From contig CP031585.1 in the NCBI GenBank assembly GCA_003217735.2, positions 3,211,501 through 3,275,500 of the forward strand: DNA of 64,000 nt, given 5' to 3'. A model generated the notes under the pieces. That model did no database searches. It worked only from the letters and a program-made list of their open reading frames with translations, and was not told where the DNA came from. Positions 51,863 through 61,416 of this stretch are shown here, in pieces (the stretch's first letter is position 1; every line of letters starts with the position of its first letter). The DNA is from Marinibacterium anthonyi (lineage in GTDB: Bacteria; Pseudomonadota; Alphaproteobacteria; Rhodobacterales; Rhodobacteraceae). Made by a program: the position numbers and the translations under genes.

Positions 51863-54562
51863 ATGGATATTCATTCGACGCCGAACCCATCGGACGCGGC
51901 CCCCTGGCCGGCCCCCTGGCCAGCCTCTGTCCATGCCGTCGCGGTTTCGGCCCAGAGCGAGACCGCGGGCGAACGACGGCCGGTGATCCTGTCGACCCAC
52001 GCGGCCGCGCCGTTCATCGGCCAGGCCCGGGGCAATGTCCTGGATTTCGACGACTGGGTGCGGATCGCACAGGATTACCTGCCGGCGCTTTCGGCGGTGT
52101 TCAAGGACCGGGCCCTGCCCTTCCTGCCGGAAAGCTGGATGGCTGCCCTTGGCCCGCACGGCAGCGGGCTTGGCTTTTCCTGGCGTCCGACGCACGCGGC
52201 GCGCAGCCCCCATGACCGCAATCCCGTCGTTTCGCACGTCCTTGAACGCGGCCCTGACCGGACGATCATCCTGGTGGCGGGCGATCCGATCGAAAGCGGC
52301 TTTGGCGTGCGCGTCGTCCTGCGGGTGCTGGATGAAACCGACCGGCTGCTGGCCATCACCTCGTTCGCGGCCCACCTGCCCTATGGCCCTTATGAAACGA
52401 CCCTTGTGATCGAAAACAACGGCACAGACTCGGGCCCGTTCGCCTACCCGTTCACGCCAGAGGATTTTTCCAAGACCATCGACGGCGTCCTGCAGGACAA
52501 CCTGTCGGACATCGCGCGGGATGCCGGACAGGCGCAGGACACGGTGCGGATCAAGGACCTGCGCCTTCTCGATCCCGCCCGCACAGGTCAGACCGGCCAT
52601 CTGTTCGAGGCGACGACCCTTGGCCTGATGAGCCACTTTCCCCATGGGCCCGAACCCGACCCGGCGGGCCAGGGCGTGGCCGCAAGGACGCGGTTCGGCT
52701 TTGCCGGCACGCCCCCGCAACTGCGGGAGCGCTGGCCGCTTCAGGCAAGCGCGCTGCCCGATGGCGGCGGGCGGGCGAACCCGGTGTTCGACGTACCGGT
52801 GTTTCGCACGGACCCGGCCTCCAACATGACCCTGCAGGATCCACCGCCCTACAATTTCGGCCAGTTCCGCCCGTCCGGCGATCTGAACGACGCCCGCGCG
52901 ACGGCCAATGTGCCCAACATCCTCAGGACCCCCCAGTTCGAGATCCGCACCTGCCCCGGCTTCGTGCAACAGGATGACGGTGGGCCCGCCGACGGCATTC
53001 GCAGGCTGAATTTCGACCCGGCCCACCCATACGTCGCGCGCAGCGACGATCAGTCCGCGGCCTCGGCCTTCGTGGCCTGCCGGTCCTTTTTCGACATGAT
53101 CGCCAGCTTCGGCATCGACGTCGCGTCGATCTTCACGCGGGCGAAACTGCCGCTGCTGGTGCATTACCGGTCCGGCATCCGGCCCGGATCCGGCAAGGAC
53201 GGGCGCACCGTCAATGCCCGGGTCGAAATCGAGCCGGTGGACGGCGAGCTGTCCGATCCGATCATCGGCCAGGTGCACATGTACCTGGCGCTGGCCAACC
53301 TGAACAAATGGCACCGGGACGTGCCCCCGAACGGCACCTTCGCGCCCCGCCCGGCCCAGCCGCTGGGCATCGCCAACAGCCGCCGCTGGGTCCATCACGA
53401 GATGGGGCATGTCCTGATCGCGGCCGCCCTGGGCGAGCTGGAGTTCCGGTTTGCCCACAGCGCCGGCGATGCGCTGGCGGCGATCATGGCCGACCCCACG
53501 TCGCGCGCGAACGAGGCCGCCCTCCACGGGCCCTGGGCCACGTTCCGGTTCCAGACCTTTCCCTGGGTCTTCCTGACCCGCCGGCACGACCGGTCGGTCC
53601 TGGCCGGGTGGAGCTGGAGCGGGTCGATTCACATGGACGTGCTGCGGACGCCCGAGAACGAGCTGCGCCGGCTGAAGGGCTATCATTCGGAACAGATCCT
53701 TTCGACGACGCTGTTCCGGCTGTATCGGGTGATCGGCGGCGACACGACCATTGGCGGCACCCCCATTGGCGGCACCCCCGCAGACCCGGATGTCGACAGG
53801 CGCCGGAAGGCGGCGCGGGTGGCGCTGTACCTGATCGTCCGCGCGATCGACAGTTTCGGCCTGTCGCCGCTGCGCGTGGACGAGTTGGAAAGCGCGATGA
53901 TCGACGCCGATGTCGGGCTGACAAGCCCCCTGGGATCCGCTCTTGGCGACATCTGGATCGGGGGGCTGGGGCACAAGGTCATCCGCTGGGCCTTCGAGGC
54001 GCAGGGCCTGCATCCGGCCGACCCCGCGCGCATCAACAACGACAAGGGCGCGCCGCCCGAGGTGGACCTTTACATTGACGACCGCAGGCCAAAGGTCGAA
54101 CCGACCGATGCCGGGGACGTGATCCACGGGCCCGGCACCTATGTGCCCGTCTCGTTGCACTGGGCGCAGGATGCGCAATGGCTGGGCGCGCCGACAGGCG
54201 ACAAGCATTTCGTATTGGGCAATCGCGGCACCCAGCCCGCGACGGGCGTCACCTTGCGCGCCTGGCGCGGCCATCTTGCCGGTGCAACCATCGTCTGGCA
54301 TCCGATTGCCATCGCCACACCCGCCGCCGCCAACGGGATCGCCCCGGGCGCACGGATCGCGCTGCCCCTTCCCGCCATCATCGACGCGGCCATCGTGCGG
54401 CTGCTGCTTGTCGAGGTCACGGCGCCCGCAGATCCGGCCAACAGCGACCCGGCCACAGGGTTCGCTTGCGCGATCCCGGCCGGCGGCCTGCCGCCCGGTA
54501 ACCGCGACAAGCTGACGGCGCTGGTCGCGAACGACAACAACCTGGGGCTTTTCTGGCTGTAG
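51863..54562 (+). CDS. Large unassigned protein with HExxH metalloprotease-like motif
   Basis: The 899-residue protein has no signal peptide or membrane helix. HEMGH lies at residues 512-516, and His532 in FAHSAGDALAA may be a further ligand; this resembles a zincin active site but fits no family I can name. N-terminal Pro/Trp-rich residues, an imperfect IGGTP repeat near 630 and a C-terminal beta-rich domain (about 730-895, VPVSLHWAQDAQWLGAP) are visible. The ATG at 51863 was chosen over one 12 codons upstream that has no ribosome site. It converges on a PAP2-like gene 23 nt away. Unknown function; a metallopeptidase is the best guess. Confidence 0.6.
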   Translation: MDIHSTPNPSDAAPWPAPWPASVHAVAVSAQSETAGERRPVILSTHAAAPFIGQARGNVLDFDDWVRIAQDYLPALSAVFKDRALPFLPESWMAALGPHGSGLGFSWRPTHAARSPHDRNPVVSHVLERGPDRTIILVAGDPIESGFGVRVVLRVLDETDRLLAITSFAAHLPYGPYETTLVIENNGTDSGPFAYPFTPEDFSKTIDGVLQDNLSDIARDAGQAQDTVRIKDLRLLDPARTGQTGHLFEATTLGLMSHFPHGPEPDPAGQGVAARTRFGFAGTPPQLRERWPLQASALPDGGGRANPVFDVPVFRTDPASNMTLQDPPPYNFGQFRPSGDLNDARATANVPNILRTPQFEIRTCPGFVQQDDGGPADGIRRLNFDPAHPYVARSDDQSAASAFVACRSFFDMIASFGIDVASIFTRAKLPLLVHYRSGIRPGSGKDGRTVNARVEIEPVDGELSDPIIGQVHMYLALANLNKWHRDVPPNGTFAPRPAQPLGIANSRRWVHHEMGHVLIAAALGELEFRFAHSAGDALAAIMADPTSRANEAALHGPWATFRFQTFPWVFLTRRHDRSVLAGWSWSGSIHMDVLRTPENELRRLKGYHSEQILSTTLFRLYRVIGGDTTIGGTPIGGTPADPDVDRRRKAARVALYLIVRAIDSFGLSPLRVDELESAMIDADVGLTSPLGSALGDIWIGGLGHKVIRWAFEAQGLHPADPARINNDKGAPPEVDLYIDDRRPKVEPTDAGDVIHGPGTYVPVSLHWAQDAQWLGAPTGDKHFVLGNRGTQPATGVTLRAWRGHLAGATIVWHPIAIATPAAANGIAPGARIALPLPAIIDAAIVRLLLVEVTAPADPANSDPATGFACAIPAGGLPPGNRDKLTALVANDNNLGLFWL
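53749..53778. repeat. 15-bp perfect tandem duplication inside the HExxH gene
   Basis: CATTGGCGGCACCCC occurs twice in a row, encoding IGGTP-IGGTP in frame. It looks like a recent slippage event that may vary between strains. Confidence 0.85.
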
Positions 54563-54585
54563 CACCGCCCGCGGTCAGGCCCAGC

Positions 54586-55803
54586 TCAGGCCCATTCCGC
54601 CTTGGCCCGTTGCAGGACCTGGTGGAACATCGGGCTGTCGATCTTGCCCGGATAGTGCGGGTTTCCGCTTGTCGGTTTCATCAGCGCATCCCAGACCCCG
54701 AAGGCCAGGTGCCGTCCCACGGAACTGTCCGAGGGGTAATGCACCCCGATCCGTTCGCGGTTGACCGCGATGCGATCTGCGACCAGCAGCAGCGGCGACT
54801 GGATCGGCCGGCGCACCGTGCTGAGCTTGATGTCGGAATTGTCCACGCCCAGATCCGACCAGACCGGCTTGCGTAACGCACCGCCGTCCCCCGGCACCCC
54901 GGTATCCGACACCCCCAGCCGCGCGGCAAGTTCGGGGATTTCCAGCAGCAGCAAGGCGATGAAATGCGCCAGGAAGGAATGCCCCGACGGGAACGACGGG
55001 TGCATGGGCGGACCGAACGGCGGGATCAGGCCCGGGCACAATTCTGACGGACGCACGCGCGAGAAATGGTCCTTGTAGGCCATGTAGACCAGGTTGCCGA
55101 TGGCCAGCCCGCAGCTGATCAGTTCCAGCGTCCAGATATTGTCCCGCTGGTTGGCGTCGATGAACTGGATCAGGTATTCGTGCAGCAGGTCGGCCTGCAT
55201 GTCCGCCTCGTTCAGATAGGCGGCGCGGTCTTCCTGCATGTAGTTGATCAGCTGTTCCAGCTCGGCGTCGATATAGGACCAGTTCTGGTTCGCGGTGCCA
55301 TCGCGCCAGCCAAGGTCCAGGGCCTTGATCCAATGCCAGCCGTTGGGGCCGGTGCCGTACTTGTTCTCGTCAGGGTGCCACAATCGCCATTGCTGCGCGA
55401 ATTCCTGCGCCGCGACGATGGACGGCAGTTCCGGTTCATCGACCGATTTCAGCCAGGCCGCCAGGAAGGGATCGAACGGCCGGGTCCAGAACCGCAGGGC
55501 CGGGTCCCAGTCGCGCGGGCGCCACCTGTCGCCGCCGGGCAGGTTTTCCGGGCGGATGCGGAACTGCGTCGGAAAGGAATTGGCCCCGGTGTTGTCGGGC
55601 GAAAATTCAAGCGCCCAGGGCCGGCGGTGCAGCTCGTAGGGCGTGGCGTAGTAACTGCGGGGCAGCGTGCTGCCATAGGGCGTGTAACCGGCCAGTGCGA
55701 AGTACTGGGCTTGCCCCTGCCCCTGTCCTTGCCCCTGGCCCTGTCCTTGCCCCTGGCCCTGACCTTGTCCCTGGCCTTGGCCTTGTCCCTGACCGAATGC
55801 CAT
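54586..55803 (-). CDS. PAP2-superfamily / vanadium-haloperoxidase-like protein with (Gly-Gln)n head
   Basis: The 405-residue protein has the three acid-phosphatase/haloperoxidase motifs: KDHFSRVRP (Kx6RP), FPSGHSFLAH (PSGH) and RIGVHYPSD (Rx3Hx3D). The spacing and lack of membrane helices fit the soluble haloperoxidase-like branch rather than lipid phosphatases. Residues 4-31 are 14 Gly-Gln units, then Ala-Gln; no signal peptide precedes them. A strong GGAGG lies 10 nt before the ATG. It follows the adenylate cyclase gene by 48 nt, so the two are probably co-transcribed. Vanadate binding or phosphatase action is not decided. Confidence 0.85.
   Translation of the reverse strand: MAFGQGQGQGQGQGQGQGQGQGQGQGQGQGQAQYFALAGYTPYGSTLPRSYYATPYELHRRPWALEFSPDNTGANSFPTQFRIRPENLPGGDRWRPRDWDPALRFWTRPFDPFLAAWLKSVDEPELPSIVAAQEFAQQWRLWHPDENKYGTGPNGWHWIKALDLGWRDGTANQNWSYIDAELEQLINYMQEDRAAYLNEADMQADLLHEYLIQFIDANQRDNIWTLELISCGLAIGNLVYMAYKDHFSRVRPSELCPGLIPPFGPPMHPSFPSGHSFLAHFIALLLLEIPELAARLGVSDTGVPGDGGALRKPVWSDLGVDNSDIKLSTVRRPIQSPLLLVADRIAVNRERIGVHYPSDSSVGRHLAFGVWDALMKPTSGNPHYPGKIDSPMFHQVLQRAKAEWA
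55711..55794. repeat. Degenerate hexanucleotide repeat encoding (Gly-Gln)14
   Basis: Fourteen 6-bp units of the form GGN-CAR (minus strand) with mixed third-position bases code for the low-complexity head of the PAP2-like protein. Codon mixing suggests the peptide repeat is maintained rather than newly expanded. Confidence 0.9.
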
Positions 55804-55851
55804 ATCGTACTCCCTCCTCGTTCACTCGCTCCACTTCGTTCTTTGGCGCCG

Positions 55852-57624
55852 TCACGCGGGAAGCCCTGCCAGCAGCAGGCCCTCCCTCAGGGCGGTCTTG
55901 TCCTCGTCCCTGGCCAGCGGATACCACGACATGAACCGATCGACCGAAAACGTGCCGTCCAGCGCCAGCAGCTGCTGCGCGACGGCCCGGGCCTCGGTGT
56001 CATTGCCATCCAATGCCAGCGTTGCGGCCAGCATCCGCAACGTCGCCGCGTAGCGCGGGTTCGCGGTATGGGCCTTGTGCAGCCAGGACGCGGCGGCCGG
56101 GTAATCGCCGCCGACGAATTCAGCCATGCCGGCGCCGCACCACCATGAAAAGTTCAGCCAGTCGAACGGGCTCAGCTTGAAGGCATTGCGGAACCGCTTC
56201 ATCGCATCGTCGCGATGGCCCAGGTAGCTCATCGTTATGCCGCTCATCGCCCAGCCAAGCGCGCTGTTCTCGTCGATGGACAGGGCGGTGTCGAAGATCG
56301 TCATCGCCTCGGTCGGACGGCCGGCGACAAAGGAGGTCAGATGCGCCGCCACGACCTGTGAAAACGCATCGCCCGGATCCAGCGCGATGGCCCGGCGCGC
56401 ATGGTCGAACGCCCGCGCCCGGTCGCGCACCGGATCGGTCGACCGTTCCTCGCCGATCAGGAAATTCAGCCGCCAGCCGGAAAACGCATGCGCCTGGGCA
56501 TAATCGGGATCCAGCGTCAGCGCCCGTTCCAGCGCCAGGCCCGACAGCCGGAAACTGTCGTCGCTGAAATCGTAAAGCTGCGACGCCGCCTTCAGCACGC
56601 AATCATAGGCATCAAGGCTGGCCGTGGGCCGGCTGCGCACGCGCGCGGTCTCGGCCGCGCGCAGCCGCAGTTCCAGAGAGGCCACGACCTGGGTCACGAT
56701 GCTGTCCTGGAAATCAAAGATGTCCTGGGTGCTGCCATCGAAATGCTCGGCCCAGATCGACCGGTTTTCGGCCACGCTGACCAGCTGCGCCGAGATCCGC
56801 AGAACGTCCTTCTGCCGACGCACGCTGCCATCCAGAACATAGTTCACGCCCAGTTGCGCCGCGATGTCGCGGATGTCGTCCGTCCGTTCCACGAACCGAA
56901 GGGTGGAGGCGCGCGCGATCACGTGCATCGTGCGGCTGCGCGACAGGCCGGTGATGATGTCTTCGGTTATGCCCGAGCCGAAATATTCGTCCGCGCTGTC
57001 CCCCGGCCCGCAGCGGAACGGCAGAACCGCCACGGCCGGCCGCGAGGTCCATTCCAGGTAGGGATGATGCAGGATCGGGTCTTCGCCACCATCCATCGGC
57101 TCGGCGGCATAAAGATGCACGATACGGTTGATGTTCTTCAGCCGCGGCGTGCCCAGGTCGCGGTAATGCACCGCCACCCTGTTGCCGACCAGTTCGCGCG
57201 CGAGGCCGGTGATGACGATCTGCCCCGGGTTCGCCGCCTGGTGGATGCGCGAGGCGATGTTGATGCCGTCCCCCAGCATGTGATCGCCGTCGATCACCAC
57301 GTCCTCGACATTGATGGCGAAACGCAGCTGCAGATCCGACAGGTTCGTTTGCGGCTGCTCATCATGCATGCCCTGCACCTCGATCGCCCAGTTCAGCGCG
57401 CCGACGACACTGGGAAAGGCCATCAGGATCGCATCGCCGGCGAATTCGGCCAGCCTGCCGCCAAAGCGGGCGGCCAGGGGAATAAGGACAGTGCGACGCA
57501 ATTCTTCCCAGCGCCGGGTGGTGCCGATATCGTCATCCGCCATCAGCCGCGAAAAACCCGCGACATCGGCGAAAACCACGGCGGTCAGATACCGGGACGT
57601 CGCACTCTGTTCCTCTTGCAACAT
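55852..57624 (-). CDS. Class III adenylate/guanylate cyclase with TolB-like and TPR regions
   Basis: The 590-residue protein begins with a class III cyclase domain: metal Asp20 (VVFADVAGFSRLM) and Asp64 (EFAGDAILMAF), and transition-state Asn122/Arg126 (GINIASRIH). Residues about 195-330 resemble the TolB/FlgO-like domain (AVAVLPFRCGPGDSADEYF, NYVLDGSVR), followed by TPR-like helices to the end. This build is common in rhizobial and related cyclases. No membrane segment is seen. It precedes the PAP2-like gene and may make cAMP in response to an internal signal. Confidence 0.87.
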   Translation of the reverse strand: MLQEEQSATSRYLTAVVFADVAGFSRLMADDDIGTTRRWEELRRTVLIPLAARFGGRLAEFAGDAILMAFPSVVGALNWAIEVQGMHDEQPQTNLSDLQLRFAINVEDVVIDGDHMLGDGINIASRIHQAANPGQIVITGLARELVGNRVAVHYRDLGTPRLKNINRIVHLYAAEPMDGGEDPILHHPYLEWTSRPAVAVLPFRCGPGDSADEYFGSGITEDIITGLSRSRTMHVIARASTLRFVERTDDIRDIAAQLGVNYVLDGSVRRQKDVLRISAQLVSVAENRSIWAEHFDGSTQDIFDFQDSIVTQVVASLELRLRAAETARVRSRPTASLDAYDCVLKAASQLYDFSDDSFRLSGLALERALTLDPDYAQAHAFSGWRLNFLIGEERSTDPVRDRARAFDHARRAIALDPGDAFSQVVAAHLTSFVAGRPTEAMTIFDTALSIDENSALGWAMSGITMSYLGHRDDAMKRFRNAFKLSPFDWLNFSWWCGAGMAEFVGGDYPAAASWLHKAHTANPRYAATLRMLAATLALDGNDTEARAVAQQLLALDGTFSVDRFMSWYPLARDEDKTALREGLLLAGLPA

Positions 57625-57882
57625 AAGCGTGACCTGCCGTTGCCGTGCCGGATACGTGATGGTTTCGTGAACTTTAGCCGATCCGACGCTGAAACGCAGG
57701 CGGAATCTGGATATCGGTCGGTGACCGAAGCAAATTTCCCGAATTTGGCCCTTTCGGAGCTGCGCCGGATCCGACCGGTCCGCCCCCCTGCCGCGAAAAC
57801 CGGCAGGCGCGCACGAACAGGGCAGTTGCGCATGGTGCCGCCGGGCGCCCCGCCCTGGGTGGCATGCTCCCTGTTGCGGCGG
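57625..57882. other. Gap between macB 3' end and cyclase gene
   Basis: This 258-bp gap should hold the cyclase promoter. A small palindrome TCGGTC-GGT-GACCGA lies at 57714-57728, about 90 bp before the cyclase start; nothing else is recognisable. Confidence 0.4.
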
Positions 57883-59901
57883 CTATTTGGACAGGGCCAC
57901 GACCGGATCCAGTTTCGAAGCATTGCGCGCCGGAAGATAGCCGAAGACCACGCCGATGAGGTTCGAGCTGGCGAAGGCGGCCAGGATCGTGGCGGGCGAA
58001 TAGATAAAGCTGAAATCCGGCCGGATCAGCGAAATGGCGGTGCCCGCGCCAAGCGCGATCAGCACGCCGATCACCCCGCCCAGCAGGCAGACCAGCACCG
58101 CTTCGATCAGGAACTGGATCAGGATGTCGGCCTGCCGCGCCCCCACCGCCATGCGCACGCCGATCTCGGACACCCGTTCGGACACGGACACCAGCATGAT
58201 GTTCATCACCCCGATCCCCCCCACGACCAGCGAAATCACGGCGATGGCGGCGATCAGAAAGGTCATGGTCTCGGCCGTGCTGGTGATCGTCTCGCGGATG
58301 TCGTCGGTGTTCATGATGTGGAAATCGACGCTGCCGTGACGCCGGGTCAGCATGGTTTGCACGGCGGATTCCGCGACATCGGTTTCCACGTCGTCGCCAA
58401 CCCGCACCGTGATCGACCTGAGCGATGTGCTGCCGGTGAACCGGGCCTGCACCGTGGTATAGGGCACGTAAAGCTGCAGGTTGCTGGACGATCCGAAGCC
58501 GCTGGACTGATCCTCGGCCACGCCGATCACCTTCAGGGGCACGTCGCCCACGATGACCACCTGCCCGATCGGATCCACGTGCAGCGGCGTGAACAGCGCA
58601 TCGCGCGTGTTCTCGTCGATCACCACGTCCTGCGCATAGTCGCGCACGGCGCGGTCGCCAAAGAACTGGCCCGCGCTCAGCTTGGTGCCCTTGACGTCGA
58701 AGTAGCCCGCGCCGACCCCGTTCACCAGCGCGCTGCCCTCCTTGTTGGCGAACCGCGCCACGCCCGATGTCGACACCGTGGGCGTGACGGCGGCCACGTA
58801 GGGCAACGCGCCCAGGGCATCGGAATCCGACACGACAAGCGTGGTGATCCGCCCCGAATGCGGATCGCCGAAACCCCTGCCGGAAAAGATCTCAAGCGTA
58901 TTGGTCCCGAGATTCGAGATGTTGCTGAGCACCGCCTGCCGCGATCCCGCGCCAAGCGCCACGACGCTGACCACCGAGGCGATGCCGATGATGATGCCCA
59001 GCATGGTCAGCAGCGTGCGCAACCGGTGCGCGTTCATCGCGCGCAGCGCCATCAGGAAGGCCTCGGTGAACCGGTCCTGCAGGCGGCGCAGGGAATTGCC
59101 CGCGGGGCGGGCCCTGGCCTGGGTGTCGGGGGGCACGGCTTCGGCGACGGGCCGGAAATCCGGGTTCGGCCCGTCGCTGACGATACGGCCATCGCGGATC
59201 TCGATGATGCGTTGAGCCTGGCGGGCGATGGCCTGGTCGTGGGTGACGATCAGGATCGTACGCCCCTCGGCGTGCAGGTCGCGCAGGATGTTCAGCACGT
59301 CCTCGCCGCTGCGGCTGTCCAGCGCGCCGGTGGGTTCGTCCGCCAGGATCACGTCGCCATCGTTCATCAGCGCCCGCGCGATCGACACGCGCTGCTGCTG
59401 GCCGCCCGACAGCTGGCCGGGCCGATGGCCCGTGCGTTCGCGCATGCCAAGCCGCTCCAGCAGGGCCTCGGCCCGGTTGCGGCGGTCATCGACGGGCATG
59501 CCGGCATAGATCGCCGGCACCTCGACATTGCCTAGCGCCGTCAGCTCGTCCAGCAGGTGATACCGCTGGAAGATAAAGCCGAAATTGTCGCGCCGGACCG
59601 TCGCCAGCGCATCCGCGTCCAGTTGCGACACGTCCTGGCCGTACAGCCGGTAGCGGCCCGCGCTGGGGCTGTCGAGGCAGCCGATCAGGTTCATCAGCGT
59701 CGACTTGCCCGACCCCGATGCGCCGACGATGGCCACCATCTCTCCGGCGCGGATCGTCAGGTCGACGTCGTTCAGCACCCAGGTCTCGGTCTCGCCCGAG
59801 GGATAGACCTTGCCCAGCCCGGCCAGTTCGATGACCGGCGGCGCCAGATCTGCGGGCGTCACGGCCGCACGGGGGCCGGTGGCGGGATCGCTGATCCTCA
59901 T
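57883..59901 (-). CDS. MacB-like ABC efflux ATPase/permease
   Basis: The 672-residue fusion has an N-terminal ATPase (Walker [35 protein letters not shown]) up to about residue 245, a first helix near 305-325 (LLTMLGIIIGIASVVSVVAL), a large periplasmic domain, and three C-terminal FtsX-type helices ending FGYLPARNASKLDPVVALSK. MacB with MacA and an outer-membrane channel exports macrolides, lipopeptides or siderophores. No TolC-like gene is in the window. GGAGG lies 8 nt before the ATG. Confidence 0.92.
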   Translation of the reverse strand: MRISDPATGPRAAVTPADLAPPVIELAGLGKVYPSGETETWVLNDVDLTIRAGEMVAIVGASGSGKSTLMNLIGCLDSPSAGRYRLYGQDVSQLDADALATVRRDNFGFIFQRYHLLDELTALGNVEVPAIYAGMPVDDRRNRAEALLERLGMRERTGHRPGQLSGGQQQRVSIARALMNDGDVILADEPTGALDSRSGEDVLNILRDLHAEGRTILIVTHDQAIARQAQRIIEIRDGRIVSDGPNPDFRPVAEAVPPDTQARARPAGNSLRRLQDRFTEAFLMALRAMNAHRLRTLLTMLGIIIGIASVVSVVALGAGSRQAVLSNISNLGTNTLEIFSGRGFGDPHSGRITTLVVSDSDALGALPYVAAVTPTVSTSGVARFANKEGSALVNGVGAGYFDVKGTKLSAGQFFGDRAVRDYAQDVVIDENTRDALFTPLHVDPIGQVVIVGDVPLKVIGVAEDQSSGFGSSSNLQLYVPYTTVQARFTGSTSLRSITVRVGDDVETDVAESAVQTMLTRRHGSVDFHIMNTDDIRETITSTAETMTFLIAAIAVISLVVGGIGVMNIMLVSVSERVSEIGVRMAVGARQADILIQFLIEAVLVCLLGGVIGVLIALGAGTAISLIRPDFSFIYSPATILAAFASSNLIGVVFGYLPARNASKLDPVVALSK

Positions 59902-59906
59902 GGCCG

Positions 59907-61148
59907 TTACCTCCGGCCCATCGGCGGTCCGCCCATGCCGCCGAAGGCGCCCGATCCGCCGCTGGACGCGCGCGCCGCGGCCTGGCCCAGCACCACCTGC
60001 TCGCCCTCGGACAGGCCATCGGTGATCTGGGCGCTGGTGCCGTTGTCCAGCCCGACGCTCACCCGCCGCATCTGGGGCCGGCCATCGGGGTCCAGCACGG
60101 TGACAGAGGTATCGCCCCCCTGCCCCGTGACCGCCGAAGACGGCACGATCAGCACATTGTGCGCCTCGCCCGTGACGATATGGACCTCGGCGGTCATGTA
60201 GGTCAGCAGGCGGCCGTCGGGGTTGGGCACGTTGAAGGTGCCGACGTAATAGACCGCGTCATCGCTGGACGACGAACTGGAGGAACTGGAGGACGAGCTG
60301 AGCGTGGTGTCGTCCACCACGTCTTCGGGCGCGGGTTCGATGGCGGTCAGCTCGGCCTCGTACCGGGTCTGGCGATCGCCCAGGATGGTGAACCAGGCGT
60401 CCTGCCCGGGCCGCACGCTGACCACGTCGGCCTCGGCGATATTGGCGCGCACGGTCATGGTGTCCAGTTGCGCGACGATGACGATTGTGGGCGTCGACTG
60501 GCTGGCGTTCACCGTCTGGCCCTGCTGGCTGACGATCGAAATGATGGTGCCGTCGATGGGCGACGTGATGCGGGTGTAGCCCAGGTTCGCGCGCGCGGTG
60601 CTGACCGAAACCTCGGCCTGCGAAATCTGGGCCTTCAGCGATGCGATCTGCGCCTGCGTCGTGGCGACCTGCATTACGGCCTCGTCGAATTCGGATTCGG
60701 CAATGCCCTTGCCGCGCAGGGTCTGCGCCCGGGTCAGCACCTTGTTGTAATAGTCCAGGTCGGCCTGCTTTTCCGCCAGCTGCGCGCGGATGTCCTCCAG
60801 CGCGGCCTCGTCGCTTTTCAGGTCGTTTTCCTGGGTGACGGAATCGATCTCGGCCACCACGTCGCCGGCGGTGACGTGATCGCCAAGGGCCACGTTCAGC
60901 GTTTCGATCTGCCCCGACACCTGCGCGCCCACCGCGACCCATCGGCTGGGCTTGAGCGTGCCGGTCGCCAGCACCGATGTCTGCACATCCGCCCGGGTGA
61001 CCGGCGTCGTCAGGAACCGCGCCGCCCCGTCGTCGGCCTGCCCAAAGCGGTACCAGGCGGCAGCGGCAATGACCGCAACGACCAGCAGGCCCCAGACAAG
61101 GGACAGGCGGCGCCGCTTGCGCGGCCTGGAAGGAGATTGCGTCGTCAT
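59907..61148 (-). CDS. MacA-like periplasmic adaptor (membrane-fusion) protein
   Basis: The 413-residue protein has an Arg-rich N-terminus and one helix (LSLVWGLLVVAVIAAAAWY), a biotinyl-lipoyl-like half (VSGQIETLNVALGDHVTAGDVVAEIDS), a coiled coil of about 80 residues and a second half (ANLGYTRITSPIDGTIIS), then a beta-barrel. Twelve consecutive serines interrupt the barrel region near residue 290. The tail is Gly/Met/Pro-rich. It is co-transcribed with macB 5 nt downstream. The start at 61148 precedes the membrane helix. Confidence 0.9.
   Translation of the reverse strand: MTTQSPSRPRKRRRLSLVWGLLVVAVIAAAAWYRFGQADDGAARFLTTPVTRADVQTSVLATGTLKPSRWVAVGAQVSGQIETLNVALGDHVTAGDVVAEIDSVTQENDLKSDEAALEDIRAQLAEKQADLDYYNKVLTRAQTLRGKGIAESEFDEAVMQVATTQAQIASLKAQISQAEVSVSTARANLGYTRITSPIDGTIISIVSQQGQTVNASQSTPTIVIVAQLDTMTVRANIAEADVVSVRPGQDAWFTILGDRQTRYEAELTAIEPAPEDVVDDTTLSSSSSSSSSSSSDDAVYYVGTFNVPNPDGRLLTYMTAEVHIVTGEAHNVLIVPSSAVTGQGGDTSVTVLDPDGRPQMRRVSVGLDNGTSAQITDGLSEGEQVVLGQAAARASSGGSGAFGGMGGPPMGRR
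60264..60299. repeat. Poly-serine tract (12 Ser codons) in MacA-like gene
   Basis: Twelve successive Ser codons of mixed type (AGC, TCG, TCC, AGT) encode a flexible run in the beta-barrel part of the adaptor. The mixed codons argue against simple trinucleotide slippage alone. Confidence 0.9.
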
Positions 61149-61416
61149 GTGTCGGGACCCGTGGCGTTCTTTGTCTTCGTGTCGCTCCCTGCTGCCCGGG
61201 GTCCGGGCGGCGCCAAGCTGTGTCGCCTTGGCAGGGATGCTCTTTAACATCAACGCAAAGCGCGACCTTTTCCGTCGCGGGTCCGGGGCAGAAATCGTTC
61301 GCACGCTTGCAGATAGCGGTATCGGGGCCGATCCGCCGGGGATGTCCGGACGCCGTTTTGCAGGGCTGCACCCGGCCATCGCCCAAGCAATCGGCCGGGT
61401 ATGGGCCGTCAGGCGG
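61149..61416. other. Gap between amidase 3' end and macA
   Basis: This 268-bp region presumably carries the macAB promoter. It contains no convincing gene. A short GGCGG/CCGCC hairpin lies at the amidase stop (61412-61426), without a clear T-run. Confidence 0.4.

Noticed and set aside
51023-54565. Open frame of 1180 codons on the minus strand
   Set aside because: It is a high-GC antisense frame over the HExxH gene and the DUF1028 and carbamoylase ends; the protein is low in hydrophobic structure and has no recognisable domain.
55711-55794. CRISPR-like or satellite array
   Set aside because: The 6-bp repeat has no spacers and is in frame within the PAP2-like coding sequence.
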